A stretch of DNA of 64,000 nucleotides from an uncultured Bacteroidia bacterium (GTDB lineage Bacteria > Bacteroidota > Bacteroidia > Bacteroidales > UBA932). The notes under the pieces were generated by a model, which was given only the letters and a program-made list of their open reading frames with translations, was not told where the DNA came from and ran no database searches. Of this stretch, positions 35,307 to 42,826 are shown one piece after another. Position 1 is the first letter of the stretch. Every line of letters starts with the position of its first letter. Where the stretch lies: the NCBI GenBank assembly GCA_902790635.1, contig CADASN010000002.1, positions 124,001 to 188,000 on the forward strand. The letters run 5' to 3'. The translations under genes were made by a program, and so were the position numbers.

Positions 35307-36335
35307 ATGGCAAAGACAAAAAACTCATTCTCCAAGATTCTGTGGATATCTGTATACCTGGTGATTGTCATCTTCGTCGTGGCGATTTTTGCCGTCTTGT
35401 CGAAGATCTTCTCGTCCCAGGAATTGCTTATCCAAATAATGGCTGTTGTCCTTTCTGTTGTCTTTACAGCCGTAGTTACTAATACGCTCCTTACTGGCCA
35501 AAGTGAGCAGGAGGAGGCAAAGGATAAGAGTAGCAAGGTCTTCGAGAAGAAGTTATCCATCTATCAGGACTTCTTGGCCAAACTTTGTGATGTTGTCAAG
35601 GATGGGGTCATTACAAAACAGGAAGCTGTAGAGCTTGAGTTTGCCACATCCTATCTGGCCATGCATATGGATAGTAAGGATGTTGAGATGCTCATCAGCG
35701 AGATTAAAGGCATCATTGATAGTATGGGGCCGCAGGCCGTGGCAGAAGGCGTCCGCTCCAGCACTCCTTTCGATTCTGCTAACCTGTTCAGGATTGTGGC
35801 TATTTTCAAGAATGATTTGTACAAGGAAGGGACGAAACTGGACACTCCAGAGTTTAAGAATACTACCACGAAGTTTAACGAGATTATCAAACTCTATTTC
35901 GACCAAGATGAACAGCCGGCTCCGGAATCAATTGTATCCGATAATGCGCGTGAGAATATGACTGCCATCGTTGAGGAGATCAAGAAGGAAATGGGCGCTG
36001 GCTGGAACGGAGAGATTATGAACGACGATCCTCTGGGCTTTGCATTTGACAAAGGGAATCGAGAGGAAATGGCTTTCTTTATGAATTGCGAGTCCGGGTA
36101 TTACTTCCAGCTTCATGTAGGCGCTCCGGAGAAGGTGGATGCAGTTTATGATGGCTTGAAGTATTTCTTTGGCGGCCGTAGAAATAAGTACTCCTGGTGG
36201 CAGTGGCTCGCTCCAGAGTATCGTGACGAGAAAGAGTTCGTCAGACTGCTTGAGTCCGGGGATAAGGATTTCAAGAAGTATCTTGTCGAGCAGACCGTTG
36301 ATCGCTTACAACACTTTGAGTCCCTAAACAAATAG
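35307..36335 (+). CDS. Two-TM membrane protein with large cytoplasmic domain, unknown function
   Basis: The 342-residue product has two adjacent transmembrane helices at residues about 11-32 and 38-58 and no signal peptide cleavage site. A lysine/glutamate-rich helix follows (EQEEAKDKSSKVFEKKLSIYQDFLAKL). The soluble part of about 270 residues is mixed alpha/beta and ends in a tryptophan-rich segment (KYSWWQWLAPEY). I recognise no family. The gene is AT-rich, leads the accessory island, and lies 78 bases before the zinc-motif gene. An effector or sensor role at the membrane is possible but not shown. Confidence 0.8.
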   Translation: MAKTKNSFSKILWISVYLVIVIFVVAIFAVLSKIFSSQELLIQIMAVVLSVVFTAVVTNTLLTGQSEQEEAKDKSSKVFEKKLSIYQDFLAKLCDVVKDGVITKQEAVELEFATSYLAMHMDSKDVEMLISEIKGIIDSMGPQAVAEGVRSSTPFDSANLFRIVAIFKNDLYKEGTKLDTPEFKNTTTKFNEIIKLYFDQDEQPAPESIVSDNARENMTAIVEEIKKEMGAGWNGEIMNDDPLGFAFDKGNREEMAFFMNCESGYYFQLHVGAPEKVDAVYDGLKYFFGGRRNKYSWWQWLAPEYRDEKEFVRLLESGDKDFKKYLVEQTVDRLQHFESLNK

Positions 36336-36380
36336 TTCAAGTATTTATAATGGCTGCCACACTTTAGCAGTTTGACTGAT

Positions 36381-36388
36381 TATTTTTG
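36381..36388 (+). promoter_or_regulatory. -7 box of the tandem zinc-motif gene
   Basis: TATTTTTG matches TAnnTTTG and ends 25 bases before the ATG at 36414. No TTG lies at the right distance. Confidence 0.4.
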
Positions 36389-36413
36389 CCAACGAATAAA
36401 CAACCCCAACAAT

Positions 36414-36665
36414 ATGCCTAGATTTTATTGCGTTAATTGCGGAAGGGATTTCTCCAGTGTGAGGGACTTGGTCTCCCGTACCTGCCCCAACCATCCCAAC
36501 GGTTTCTGTAAAGGGAATCACATCCTCTATGAAGGAAGTGAGAAGTCGAAATATACATGCAAGTACTGCGGCCGTCAGTTCTCTTCAATTCGAGACTTGA
36601 CATCTCGGACTTGCCCTGATCATCCGAACGGATTCTGCAAAGGGAATCATTCTCCGGCTCTGTAA
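36414..36665 (+). CDS. Small protein of two tandem zinc-binding repeats
   Basis: The 83-residue product is almost entirely two copies of a 32-residue unit. Each has C-x2-C-G-R-x-F-S-S near its start and T-C-P-x-H-P-N-G-F-C-K-G-N-H at its end. The units cover about residues 5-36 and 48-79. Cysteines and histidines in each unit could bind one or two zinc ions. The linker is LYEGSEKSK. Role is unknown; nucleic-acid or protein binding is plausible. It is followed after 14 bases by the GyrB-like gene. Confidence 0.8.
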   Translation: MPRFYCVNCGRDFSSVRDLVSRTCPNHPNGFCKGNHILYEGSEKSKYTCKYCGRQFSSIRDLTSRTCPDHPNGFCKGNHSPAL

Positions 36666-36679
36666 TCAATTTCATCAGA

Positions 36680-37273
36680 ATGAATTCAGCAGATAACACC
36701 ATTCAAACTCTTGAATGGTACGAGCACATTCGCCTAAACCCTGAAATGTATATCGGCAAGATTGGGGATGGCTCGGACGCGGGAGATGGCATATACACTC
36801 TTCTCAAAGGCCTTATTGACAGCTCGGCCGACGAGTTCGAAATGGGCTATGCCAAGGGACTTGAGATTGAAATCAGCGGCTTGACCGTTTCTCTGAGAGA
36901 ATACGGCCGTGGAATTCCTCTTGAATCTGTTGTTTTTACAACCAGTGGAATATCCGTTGGAATTGGCGCCAGAAAGGATGTCGTCACGACCAATGGCTAT
37001 AAGGTGGCCAACGATCTTTCCGAAGAATTCAAGGTTAATTCATACCGTAGCGCAGCACGCTCCTGGGCATCGTATTCTAAGGGGGTACTCGTTGATCAAA
37101 GAATAGAAGAAGACAAGAATCAGGAGCCCGACGGTATCTGGGTTAAGTTTACCTTAGATAAAGACCTATTCCCCATTAGCTACTACAGGCAGGAGATTGT
37201 CAAGAACATTCTCATGCAATATGCCGAGAAATATAAGGGCTTTTCAATTACCCTCAATGGCGTAAAGCTATAA
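36680..37273 (+). CDS. Stand-alone, degenerate GyrB/ParE-like GHKL domain
   Basis: The 197-residue protein aligns along its length with only the N-terminal ATPase subdomain of GyrB/ParE. It has the family start (RLNPEMYIGKIG), the N-box region, a G-R-G-I-P motif near 75, and the closing VKFTLDKDLFP and ITLNG strands. Key residues are changed. The usual D-N-S-x-D-E-A helix reads IDSSADEF, so the Mg-binding asparagine is serine. D-N-G-R-G-I-P reads EYGRGIP. The glycine-rich ATP lid is shortened to TTNGYKVANDLS. It probably does not hydrolyse ATP and has no transducer or Toprim domain. Confidence 0.8.
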   Translation: MNSADNTIQTLEWYEHIRLNPEMYIGKIGDGSDAGDGIYTLLKGLIDSSADEFEMGYAKGLEIEISGLTVSLREYGRGIPLESVVFTTSGISVGIGARKDVVTTNGYKVANDLSEEFKVNSYRSAARSWASYSKGVLVDQRIEEDKNQEPDGIWVKFTLDKDLFPISYYRQEIVKNILMQYAEKYKGFSITLNGVKL

Positions 37274-37336
37274 AATTACTCAATACGTTGAAGTATGGAG
37301 TGTTATGATATGTCGATATTATAAACAAAAAAAGTT

Positions 37337-37891
37337 ATGGAATCATTCTTTATGAAAGACGACTCTGAAAACAACCAGGGATATGAGCATATGCTTGATT
37401 TTCAGATGTCATGGGTAATGCGTGTCCCAACCAAACAAGAAATTAAGAGCAAGAATAAGAAGCTTTATAAGCGTTGCTATGGCATTCTAATGAAACTGAT
37501 TGAAAAAGACAAGGTGGAAAAAATTGTCAGTGTCAACGTTTGGAAACAGTGGAAGCGCATCGATGTTATAGCCGAGGTTGTCGTTGAGTATGATGGTAAA
37601 GAGGAGAAACATGTCGTAGTCATAGAGGATAAGGCTTATACCATGATTCATGATGATCAGCTCAATCGATACGAGAGAACTGTAAGTGATTGGTATGCAG
37701 ACAAGGATATCAAGCCTCATTATTGGGTTATCACATTCTTCTCAGAGGGTGAGGATGGTTATAAGACGATTAAATCTATGTGCGATTCCTCGAATGGTAA
37801 ATGGCAGTTGCTCTCTTATGATAACGTTTTAGACGATTATTCTCCAACAGGAAGCGAGCTCTTCGATGATTTTTGGATAAACAAATGGTGA
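37337..37891 (+). CDS. PD-(D/E)XK nuclease superfamily protein
   Basis: The 184-residue protein has a PD-(D/E)XK core. D76 lies in KRIDVIAEV, E97-x-K99 is in VVVIEDKAY, and Q108 and Y112 are in QLNRYERTV. This spacing matches the PDDEXK_4-like group, whose members are often single-domain DNA nucleases in restriction, phage or defence loci. The ATG at 37337 follows an AT-rich region. It is 63 bases downstream of the GyrB-like gene and ends 12 bases from the convergent unknown gene. Confidence 0.8.
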   Translation: MESFFMKDDSENNQGYEHMLDFQMSWVMRVPTKQEIKSKNKKLYKRCYGILMKLIEKDKVEKIVSVNVWKQWKRIDVIAEVVVEYDGKEEKHVVVIEDKAYTMIHDDQLNRYERTVSDWYADKDIKPHYWVITFFSEGEDGYKTIKSMCDSSNGKWQLLSYDNVLDDYSPTGSELFDDFWINKW

Positions 37892-37903
37892 GTCTGAAGA
37901 GTT

Positions 37904-38239
37904 TTAAGATAGGTGGTGCTGACTAGCATCGCCTTTCTTATTACAATAATCGATAGCATCCCTGAAGTCAGAAAACTCGATCTCCTCATCATCTGTTTCA
38001 TACATCACATGCTCATAGAAATGATCTTCTGAGCGATTCCCGGCCAAAGCATACGAGAGCTTCGTCTTGACGCCGTTCTCGTTCTCATATTCAAACTGCA
38101 TCCGTGCCATGAAGAATTCCAGATAGGGTTCATACTCAAATTTGGCAATGGTGAATCTGCTCTGCTCTTCCTTCGTCAAATCCCTAAATCCATACAGGGA
38201 GTATAGGAGGTACATTTCATCAAGGGGTATTCGATTCAT
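37904..38239 (-). CDS. Acidic protein of unknown function divergent from the WYL operon
   Basis: I chose the ATG at 38239, giving 111 residues, because a TATCTTTG box lies 18 bases upstream and a longer frame would run through the operator. The protein is acidic and aromatic (FEYEPYLEFFMARMQFEYENENG) and ends in a cluster DDEEIEFSDFRDAIDYC. I recognise no family. Its promoter mirrors that of the WYL gene, so it is probably controlled by the same regulator. Confidence 0.65.
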   Translation of the reverse strand: MNRIPLDEMYLLYSLYGFRDLTKEEQSRFTIAKFEYEPYLEFFMARMQFEYENENGVKTKLSYALAGNRSEDHFYEHVMYETDDEEIEFSDFRDAIDYCNKKGDASQHHLS

Positions 38240-38257
38240 AGTGCTTTGATTTTTCGG

Positions 38258-38265
38258 CAAAGATA
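38258..38265 (-). promoter_or_regulatory. -7 box of the gene divergent from WYL
   Basis: The minus strand reads TATCTTTG. It lies exactly 10 bases downstream of the left operator arm (38276-38292), as the WYL -7 box does relative to the right arm. Confidence 0.7.
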
Positions 38266-38275
38266 TGGAGCGCCC

Positions 38276-38348
38276 CTGCCAAAAACCAGCAGCCCTCATT
38301 TTTCCTCTTCTTTTTAGCACCAATAATCAAGCTGCTTGTTTTTGGCAG
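38276..38348. promoter_or_regulatory. Symmetrical operator pair between the WYL operon and its divergent partner
   Basis: CTGCCAAAAACCAGCAG at 38276-38292 is the reverse complement, 16 of 17 bases, of CTGCTTGTTTTTGGCAG at 38332-38348. Each arm also has CTGC and GCAG at its own ends, so each may be a dyad. The arms are 39 bases apart and each is 10 bases upstream of a TATCTTTG box, covering the -33 position. Confidence 0.8.
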
Positions 38349-38366
38349 CGAGAACTTTTATCTTTG
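38336..38366 (+). promoter_or_regulatory. Promoter of the WYL operon
   Basis: TTG at 38336-38338, inside the right operator arm, is followed by 20 bases and TATCTTTG at 38359-38366. The ATG of the WYL gene is 21 bases further on. Overlap of the TTG with the operator fits repression. Confidence 0.8.
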
Positions 38367-38387
38367 CTGCAGATCAAGATACTGAAT

Positions 38388-39302
38388 ATGGCAAAAAACT
38401 ACTTCGAAAGGTATGTATGGTTACTGAACGTAATCAATGACCACGGCCCCATTACCTTCAAAGAAATCAGCAATCGTTGGGCACATGCTCAGGCAAATAC
38501 GCTTGGTGAGAGTTATCTGCCCGAAAGGACCTTCCATAATCACAGAGAAGCTATCCAGGAGACCTTCGGCATTGAAATCAAATGCGACCGCTCGCTTGGG
38601 TACTACATTGCCGATAGTGATGAACTCAAGGGCGAAGGAGTCCGCCAGTGGTTGCTGGCCTCTCTCTCGTTGATCAATCTCCTCAACGAAAGCCGGGATA
38701 TGCGGGACCGGATTCTTTTCGAGAAGATCCCGTCAAGCCAGCGTTGGCTCTCCGTCATAGTAAATGCGATGCGAGCAAGCAAAGTCATCGAGATGACATA
38801 TCAGAGCTTCTGGAGAGATGAGCCCAACACCTACAAAGCAAAGCCTTATTGCCTAAAGCTATTCAAGCAGCGCTGGTATATGCTGGCAAAGAGTGAAGGC
38901 AAGGATACGCCGCGTATCTATTCCCTCGATGAGCGGATGATTGACGTCAAGCCAACGGATGAGAGCTATAAGCTTCCTGCCAAGTTCAACGCAGAGGAAT
39001 ATTTCAACGACCATTTCGGCATCATCGTGGGCGCAGAATGGAAGCCGCAGGAAATCAAGATCAGGGTCGTGAATGACCAGGTCAAGTATTTCGATTCGCT
39101 GCCTCTGCATGATTCTCAAATGAAGGTGCCCGCTGAATCAAATGAGGAGTACACAGTCTATAGGTATCACTTGGCGCCGACATTTGATTTAAAGCAGGAG
39201 CTACTTGGCCGCGGGTCGGCAGTAGAGGTATTGAGTCCAGAAGCATTCCGCCAGGAAATAAAGGAAGATATCGCCGCGATGGCAAAGCTGTATGGTCTAT
39301 GA
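38388..39302 (+). CDS. WYL-domain transcriptional regulator
   Basis: From the ATG at 38388 the 304-residue protein has an N-terminal winged-helix region (residues about 1-65, FKEISNRWAHAQAN and RTFHNHREAIQETFGIEI). A WYL domain begins about residue 125 (VIEMTYQSFWRDEP, KPYCLKLFKQRWYMLAKSE), and a WCX-type C-terminal extension follows. WYL proteins sense ligands, often nucleic acid, and repress phage-defence or stress genes. Its start is just downstream of the operator pair, so autoregulation is likely. The stop overlaps the exonuclease start by four bases (ATGA). Confidence 0.88.
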   Translation: MAKNYFERYVWLLNVINDHGPITFKEISNRWAHAQANTLGESYLPERTFHNHREAIQETFGIEIKCDRSLGYYIADSDELKGEGVRQWLLASLSLINLLNESRDMRDRILFEKIPSSQRWLSVIVNAMRASKVIEMTYQSFWRDEPNTYKAKPYCLKLFKQRWYMLAKSEGKDTPRIYSLDERMIDVKPTDESYKLPAKFNAEEYFNDHFGIIVGAEWKPQEIKIRVVNDQVKYFDSLPLHDSQMKVPAESNEEYTVYRYHLAPTFDLKQELLGRGSAVEVLSPEAFRQEIKEDIAAMAKLYGL

Positions 39303-39793
39303 AGGATTTTGCGGCCATAGATTTTGAGACGGCCAACGAGTGTCGCTGCAGTGTGTGCTCGGTAGGTGTTGTCATCGTCCGTGACGGCAAGATTGTGGAC
39401 TCATTCTACAGTTTGATTCACCCGGAGCCGGAGTACTATCAGTGGTTCTGCCAGCAGGTTCATGGCCTGTCGGAAGAAGACACAGATGATGCGCCGGTGT
39501 TCCCGTATGTGTGGGAGAAGATTGCTCCGCTGATTCAGGACCTTCCGCTTGTGGCTCATAACAGCCGCTTCGATGAAGGCTGTCTGAAGGAAGTGTTCAA
39601 GGTGTATCAGATGGATTATCCCGATTACGAGTTCTACGACACGCTGGCCGCCTCCAGGAAGCATTACGGATGCAGTCTGCCAAACCATCAGCTCCAGACT
39701 GTCGCTGCTGCTTGTGGGTATGATCTGAAGAATCACCATCACGCATTGGCCGACGCAGAGGCCTGTGCTCACATCGCAATGAAACTACTTTAG
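39299..39793 (+). CDS. DEDDh 3'-5' exonuclease, DnaQ-like
   Basis: The 164-residue protein is one exonuclease domain. Exo I is D8-F-E10 (AAIDFETAN), Exo II lies in PLVAHNSRFDEGCL (aspartate near 97), and Exo III is the DEDDh form H148-x3-D152 (HHALADAEACAHI). All catalytic acids and the histidine are present, so it should degrade DNA or RNA from the 3' end. It is too short to hold other domains. Overlap with the WYL gene and the 4-base gap to the next gene show an operon. Confidence 0.9.
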   Translation: MKDFAAIDFETANECRCSVCSVGVVIVRDGKIVDSFYSLIHPEPEYYQWFCQQVHGLSEEDTDDAPVFPYVWEKIAPLIQDLPLVAHNSRFDEGCLKEVFKVYQMDYPDYEFYDTLAASRKHYGCSLPNHQLQTVAAACGYDLKNHHHALADAEACAHIAMKLL

Positions 39794-39797
39794 AGAT

Positions 39798-40190
39798 ATG
39801 CAGAAGATTAACAAGAGAATTGCCCCCAATCATATCACGGAACTCTCTCAGTGCGAAATTTTCGTTTTCGGCAGCAATCTGGAAGGCCAGCACATGGGCG
39901 GAGCAGCACGCTATGCCTATGATCATTTTGGCGCAGAATGGGGCAACGAAGTAGGACCGCAGGGACAGGTACGCGAATGCACCTCGCTTGAAGGGAAGGA
40001 GCGCAGGCACATATCCATTGGTGCTTATGATACAGTCTTGTCCTTCCGGAACTTCGGAAAAGGGATTGCACTCGGCCGGATGGTCAGACATCTCTTCCCG
40101 CTCGAGGATGATGATGCCGAGGTCAATCACATCTGCCTCTCGGACTTTTACGAGCAGGATGTCTTCGTCGGTTTGTGCGAAAAGAAGTAA
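39798..40190 (+). CDS. Phage-type FVFGSNL protein (A1S_2505-like)
   Basis: The 130-residue protein starts with the segment EIFVFGSNLEGQHMGGAARYA (split here only by the family pattern FGSNL-x-G-x-H-x-G-G-A-A). It is followed by FGAEWGNEVGPQGQ, the pattern of small proteins common in phages and plasmids that I know as A1S_2505-like. The glycine-rich loop looks like a nucleotide-binding loop, in layout somewhat like macro domains, but that is speculation. The C-terminal half (RNFGKGIALGRMVRHLFP) is less typical. It is the last gene of the WYL operon. Confidence 0.7.
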   Translation: MQKINKRIAPNHITELSQCEIFVFGSNLEGQHMGGAARYAYDHFGAEWGNEVGPQGQVRECTSLEGKERRHISIGAYDTVLSFRNFGKGIALGRMVRHLFPLEDDDAEVNHICLSDFYEQDVFVGLCEKK

Positions 40191-40262
40191 CCTCTCTTTC
40201 CCTCTCGCATCTCACTTTGTCACTGCTTCTTTGTACCTTTACGGTCCAAACTGGCATAACAG

Positions 40263-40430
40263 ATGAAAAAAGGTCTTAAAGTTGCGCTGTGGATCCTCAT
40301 GGGGGACATCTCGTCCTTCGTTGTTTGTTCGTGGCTGCTCTTTGGTCCGCTGGTGAAGGGGGCGATGTCTGTGGAGCACGGTGCCTCCGTCGACTGGTTC
40401 CAGCCCTTGAACAAAGCCCGGATGGGTTGA
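40263..40430 (+). CDS. Small membrane protein, 55 residues
   Basis: An ATG at 40263 opens a 55-residue frame starting MKKGLKVALWILMGDISSF. One hydrophobic segment spans residues about 6-32, with a polar tail ending in KARMG. A near-consensus TACCTTTA box lies at 40234-40241, 21 bases before the ATG. It lies at the right edge of the accessory island. Homology is unknown, so the call rests on the promoter-like box, membrane segment and good codon use. Confidence 0.45.
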   Translation: MKKGLKVALWILMGDISSFVVCSWLLFGPLVKGAMSVEHGASVDWFQPLNKARMG

Positions 40431-40442
40431 CATATCAATCTC

Positions 40443-40450
40443 TACATTTG
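40443..40450 (+). promoter_or_regulatory. -7 box of the thioredoxin-like lipoprotein gene
   Basis: TACATTTG matches TAnnTTTG, 25 bases before the ATG at 40476. A TTG lies only 13 bases upstream, so the -33 element is unclear. Confidence 0.45.
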
Positions 40451-40475
40451 CTTTTAAACTGGTTTGATAATCGAA

Positions 40476-41453
40476 ATGAAACGCTTTTTCCTCCTCTTCC
40501 TTCTTCTCACGGCGACACTTCTGTCGTGCACACAAACACGGTATCAGATTGATGGCGTCTGGGATACCGATGATAATACGCCTGTCTGGTTGATTGATAT
40601 GAATGCCAAGGATACGCTTGCGCATACGACGGTCCAAGCGGGGCGGTTCGCTTTCGAAGGGACCACGCAGACACCATTTTTTGCCTATGTGGGGAACGGG
40701 AAGCAGCGGGTATGCCTGATCCTGGAGCCGGGCCAGGTGAAGGTCGACATCAATGAGCGTGTGGCGACCGGCACGCCGATGGAGGATGATTATATGGCTT
40801 TCCATCGGGTCTTCTACGGATACAGCCGGGAGCAGCGGGACGCCAAGGTCGCCCTGGCGGACTCCGTGGTCCTTGCGAACCGGGACAACCTGCGGGGCGC
40901 CCTGGCACTGGAGGACCTTTTCCACGTAGACAAAGACCGTTTCCTCGAACTCTATGAGCAGATCTCGCCTGAGAATCAGGCATTCTATCTGGTTCAGTCG
41001 GCCTATCAAGCCTTGTTGATCCAGAGGAAAACCGGTGAGGGACAACCTTTTACGGATTATCTGGTGCGGGGCGGGAATCCGGACGGTTCTGACGTAAAAC
41101 TTTCCGATTATGTGGGCAAGGGGAAGTTCATCCTGCTGGATCACTGGGCATCCTGGTGCGGTCCCTGCAAGGCAGAGATGCCTATTATCAAGAAAACCTG
41201 GGAGGCTTTCCAAGGAGATCGTTTCGATGTGGTGAGCATAGCCGTGAGCGACAATCGGGCCGATACGGAGAAGGCCTTGCAGCAATTGGACATGCCCTGG
41301 AACCAGATTCTCGACGGCCAGAAGATTCCGGTGGAATTGTACGGAGTAAATGCCATTCCGCACTTGATACTCTTTGCCCCGGACGGCACCATCTTGAAGC
41401 GCGGACTTCGTGGCGAGGACATCTACTCCGCCGTTGCTGAAGTGCTCAAATAG
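40476..41453 (+). CDS. TlpA-like thiol-disulfide oxidoreductase lipoprotein
   Basis: The 325-residue product has a lipobox LLSC and a beta-rich N-terminal domain of the type found before Bacteroidales thioredoxins (DUF4369-like). A helical linker and a C-terminal thioredoxin fold follow. The active site is WCGPC (C228, C231), and the cis-proline segment is AIPHLILFAPDG. It would reduce or isomerise disulfides in the periplasm. I chose the ATG at 40476, 12 bases into the longest frame, because the signal peptide starts there. The next gene is 38 bases downstream. Confidence 0.9.
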   Translation: MKRFFLLFLLLTATLLSCTQTRYQIDGVWDTDDNTPVWLIDMNAKDTLAHTTVQAGRFAFEGTTQTPFFAYVGNGKQRVCLILEPGQVKVDINERVATGTPMEDDYMAFHRVFYGYSREQRDAKVALADSVVLANRDNLRGALALEDLFHVDKDRFLELYEQISPENQAFYLVQSAYQALLIQRKTGEGQPFTDYLVRGGNPDGSDVKLSDYVGKGKFILLDHWASWCGPCKAEMPIIKKTWEAFQGDRFDVVSIAVSDNRADTEKALQQLDMPWNQILDGQKIPVELYGVNAIPHLILFAPDGTILKRGLRGEDIYSAVAEVLK

Positions 41454-41491
41454 ACTTCGTTCCAATCGGACCCCATTGCACCTTGTTTATT

Positions 41492-42625
41492 ATGCAAAGT
41501 ACCAAACACATACTTATCTCCCTGACACTGATTGCCATTACGGGCAGTCTGTTTGCCCAGCCAGCGCAGCGCAGCTGGTCCGGAACCACCGTCCGGCAAT
41601 TCATCCACCGTTACGCCGACCCCGACGAGATCCGCTGGGGCACCCAGGACAATTCCTTCACTTGGCAGGCTGGCTATCTGATGTTTGCCATGGAGCACCT
41701 ATGGCGCTGGACCGGGGATCCGGTCTGTTTCGACTATATCCGCCGCTACGTGGACCAGAATGTGGACGCAGAAGGGCACCTGCGGCAATTCCGCCCCGAT
41801 GCGCTGGACAATTTCCTGCCGGGCTACGCCTGCCTTCTGTTGTACGAGCAGACGGGGCAGGAGCGTTATGCCCACGCGGCGGAGACCATCCGACGGGGCT
41901 TTGACGCCTATCCCCGATTCGACAACGGGATGTTCTGGCACTCGGCCCGCATCCGGCAGGTCTGGGTGGACGGTGTATTCATGGGGCAGATTTTCCTGGC
42001 CCGCTACGCCAGCACGATGGGCCACCCGGAGGACTACGCTGAAGTGGTGCGCCAGATGAAGGGCATTACGGCGCTCTGCGTTAAGGACAACGGCTGCTTC
42101 GTGCATGGCTGGGACGAGTCCCGCGGAGCTTACCCCGAGGTCTGGAGCGAAGGGATGGGGTGGCTGGCCGTCCTTTGGGCGGACGTGTTTGATTTCCTGC
42201 CGGAGGACCAGCCGGGACGCGAAGAACTGCTGGATCAACTGCGACGGATGTGCAGCGGCCTCAAGGCCGTGCAGGACCCCCGCACCGGACTGTGGTGCCA
42301 GGTGGTGGATAAGCCGCTTGAGGCGGGCAATTGGAACGAGACTTCCGGCAGCGGGATGTTCCTGTACCTCATCCAGCGTGCCATCGACAAGGGCTTTATC
42401 CCTGCGGAAGAGTACCAGCCGGTTGCCGACCGGGCCTACGGGGGACTGGTCACGAAAGCGGTGGTCAATACGGACGGATTCGTCAACCTGACCGACTGCA
42501 GCAGCATCGGGCTCAAGCGCAGCTACGCCGAGTACATCGCGCAGCCGCGCGAGATCAGCACCTTCGCTGCCTACGGCTCCTTCCTGCTGGGCACGGGTAT
42601 CATAGAGCACCGCCCGGGACGGTAG
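41492..42625 (+). CDS. GH105 unsaturated rhamnogalacturonyl hydrolase-like enzyme, secreted
   Basis: The 377-residue protein has a signal peptide (ending LFAQ) and the alpha/alpha six-barrel of GH105/GH88 enzymes. The catalytic-aspartate motif VWVDGVFMG is near residue 155; EVWSEGMGWLAV and ETSGSGMFLYLI are further barrel motifs. Such enzymes cut unsaturated uronyl residues left by pectin lyases. With the GH28-like and GH51 enzymes it supports pectin use. It is followed by a 252-base AT-rich gap in which I see only the promoter of the next gene. Confidence 0.85.
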   Translation: MQSTKHILISLTLIAITGSLFAQPAQRSWSGTTVRQFIHRYADPDEIRWGTQDNSFTWQAGYLMFAMEHLWRWTGDPVCFDYIRRYVDQNVDAEGHLRQFRPDALDNFLPGYACLLLYEQTGQERYAHAAETIRRGFDAYPRFDNGMFWHSARIRQVWVDGVFMGQIFLARYASTMGHPEDYAEVVRQMKGITALCVKDNGCFVHGWDESRGAYPEVWSEGMGWLAVLWADVFDFLPEDQPGREELLDQLRRMCSGLKAVQDPRTGLWCQVVDKPLEAGNWNETSGSGMFLYLIQRAIDKGFIPAEEYQPVADRAYGGLVTKAVVNTDGFVNLTDCSSIGLKRSYAEYIAQPREISTFAAYGSFLLGTGIIEHRPGR

Positions 42626-42826
42626 GGTTTAAGAGAGATTGTCATTGAAAGGGTAGTAATATAAAAAGAAATGAGTTGGTACCATCCCGGCAACAACTCA
42701 TACTAACCACATAATTAATAACACTAAAACTAATAACCAATAGGTTGATGGGCCAGATGAAAAAAATTTAATAACTTGTCTTTGGCCTGATTTTCAATCG
42801 ATTGCAGTTAAGAAGATTTTTATCTA

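Larger units (their letters stand above)
35255..40200. other. AT-richer accessory island
   Basis: From about 35255 to 40200 the base composition is clearly more AT-rich than the flanks, most strongly in 35300-37900. Codon use shifts accordingly. The eight genes are all accessory: a two-TM protein, a tandem zinc-motif protein, a GyrB-like domain, a PD-(D/E)XK protein, an unknown divergent protein, a WYL regulator, a DEDDh exonuclease and a phage-type protein. No integrase, transposase or tRNA attachment site was seen at either edge. The left edge is the recombination junction at 35.0 kb. Confidence 0.6.
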
